Assembly (NCBI GenBank): GCA_016198185.1
Contig: JACQJD010000010.1
Location: 1-51,843 of the forward strand
DNA: 51,843 nt
Direction of reading: 5' to 3'
From: Deltaproteobacteria bacterium
GTDB taxonomy: Bacteria; Bdellovibrionota; JACOXK01; 2-02-FULL-40-11
Shown: piece after piece, positions 51,117 through 51,843 of the stretch
Layout: each line of letters begins with the position of its first letter
How positions within the stretch are numbered: position 1 is the first letter of the stretch
The notes under the pieces: generated by a model
What the model saw: only the letters and a program-made list of their open reading frames with translations
Told to the model about the DNA's origin: nothing
Databases searched by the model: none
Position numbers and translations under genes: made by a program

Positions 51117-51843
51117 ATGGTTCATTTAAAGGTTCAAATCATAAGGTTATTTTTCTCAATTTTGGCGCTGAGCCTGCTTTTTTCTTCCCCGATCTTGGCA
51201 GCTCCCCAGCCGGCATCAGAAATAGATGGCGTTCAGGCATTCCTCACGGAATATACAGGCAATAGCGGTCAGAAATGGGTTTCTCAGGTAAAGGCCTGTT
51301 TAAAAAACTGGAGTTTATCAGACACACGAGATTTAATAAATTACCTCGAAGGTCGTATTGGAAAAGAAAAATTGGTGGTGCGGCTGAATAAATCCATCAT
51401 TGTTTTTTCAAGATTAAAGCTCTCTCAGCTCCAAGAGATAATACGGGTATATGAAGAATTGTTAGAGAGCACCGGTGTAAATAGTCGATTAAGCAAATCG
51501 TTTACGGGGTTTTTTGAGACAGATGGTGAAAGGCTTCGAGGTGTCATTCGTACGCTTCAAGGAAAAAATTCGGATGGAAAAGAACCCCTTCCCGAAAATG
51601 GCTGGAAGCTCTCGGATGATGAAATTAAAACCCGGATGAATACCGATCTTTTAGGGTTTGCTGGGACCGATGCCCAAAAACTCTTGGGGGTCATTCGCAC
51701 GCTGCAAGGCAAAGCTCCCGATGGAGAAAAAGACCTTCCCGAAAATGGGTGGAAGCTCTCGGATGATGAAATTAAAACCCGGATGAATGCCGATCTTCAA
51801 GGGTTTGCCAGAACCAATGCGCAAAAACTCTTAGGCGTCATTC
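51117..51843 (+). CDS. exported 49-residue tandem-repeat protein (partial, runs off the window)
   Basis: 242 codons are visible. ATG 51117 starts a signal peptide (IIRLFFSILALSLLFSS, cleavage near PILAA). Residues about 31-130 are a non-repetitive helical domain. From 51507 on, units of exactly 147 bases begin at 51507, 51654 and 51801. Each reads roughly GF-x-x-T-x-A-Q-K-L-L-G-V-I-R-T-L-Q-G-K, then a P/D-G-rich turn, LPENGWKLSDDEIKTRMN and DL. Units 1 and 2 are near identical in DNA over the LPENGWKLSDDEIKTRMN part, implying recent duplication or gene conversion. GAGAGG lies 12 bases before the ATG, a weak ribosome binding site. Family not recognised; the helix-turn-helix unit suggests a solenoid. 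Confidence 0.82.
   Translation, partial: MVHLKVQIIRLFFSILALSLLFSSPILAAPQPASEIDGVQAFLTEYTGNSGQKWVSQVKACLKNWSLSDTRDLINYLEGRIGKEKLVVRLNKSIIVFSRLKLSQLQEIIRVYEELLESTGVNSRLSKSFTGFFETDGERLRGVIRTLQGKNSDGKEPLPENGWKLSDDEIKTRMNTDLLGFAGTDAQKLLGVIRTLQGKAPDGEKDLPENGWKLSDDEIKTRMNADLQGFARTNAQKLLGVI
51507..51843 (+). repeat. 147-bp in-frame tandem repeats (at least 2.3 units)
   Basis: Unit starts at 51507, 51654 and 51801 (each GGGTTT), spacing exactly 147 bases or 49 codons. The array continues beyond the end of the window, so its length is unknown. Confidence 0.95.

Noticed and set aside
51084-51119. GTG start behind AAGGAGG at 51089-51095 for the repeat protein
   Set aside because: The GTG codons there are in another frame that stops within ten codons; the signal peptide frame starts at ATG 51117.
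51507-51843. CRISPR array or TAL-effector repeats
   Set aside because: The repeats are in-frame coding units of 147 bases without unique spacers, and the protein has a signal peptide and none of the TAL repeat residues.

Overview
The window comes from a Gram-negative (diderm) bacterium with a complete lipid A/Kdo/heptose lipopolysaccharide pathway, a Bam/Lol outer-membrane machinery, sigma-54-type promoter sequence and several cyclic-nucleotide signalling proteins. Codon use is AT-leaning, and the gene order lysS-lolC-lolD-bamA-skp-fabZ-lpxA-Gfo/Idh-lpxB is typical of deltaproteobacterial and related candidate lineages. No ribosomal RNA or other strict marker is present, so I do not name a genus.

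Layout. 1-4.2 kb: tRNA-Pro(CGG), an SDR epimerase and a tiny zinc-ribbon gene on the minus strand, then divergent xerC-hslV-hslU. 4.2-9.2 kb: topA and dprA, then two tandem OmpR-type response regulators with no kinase. 9.3-13.8 kb: rpsA-sppA-HIT-rsmB read leftwards, with lpxD diverging. 15-38.5 kb: one long minus-strand envelope superoperon running lysS, lolC/E, lolD, bamA, skp, fabZ, lpxA, a Gfo/Idh oxidoreductase, lpxB/lpxK, lpxL, a DUF3108 lipoprotein, waaA, hldE1, DUF4416, kdsC, kdsB, aroA, cmk, ispH and a large HEAT-repeat exported protein. prfB (programmed frameshift), ybeY and a PgpH-type HD phosphodiesterase lie just upstream. 42.5-50.2 kb: a second-messenger region with a class II cAMP phosphodiesterase, a CHASE2 adenylate cyclase, an unknown exported protein, an Hsp70-like protein and a GAF-GGDEF diguanylate cyclase. 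50.2-51.8 kb: a small exported protein, a 0.5 kb regulatory gap and the start of an exported protein made of 49-residue tandem repeats that continues past the window.

Most unusual points. (1) Two large palindromic elements are read through in frame inside envelope genes: one joins lpxB to lpxK in a single open frame, the other separates the start of the DUF3108 gene from its lipoprotein signal. They share an 11/12-base core motif but are read in different frames, much like Rickettsia palindromic elements. (2) The repeat protein at the right edge has a near-consensus sigma-54 promoter and an 11-bp inverted repeat about 118 bp upstream of the predicted start of transcription, as expected for an enhancer-binding activator. 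(3) At least six genes have a promoter-like -10 box 6-10 bases from the ATG and no Shine-Dalgarno, suggesting leaderless mRNAs. (4) A nearly perfect 56-bp palindrome sits just before prfB. (5) The rpsA leader carries a terminator-like hairpin just before its ribosome binding site.
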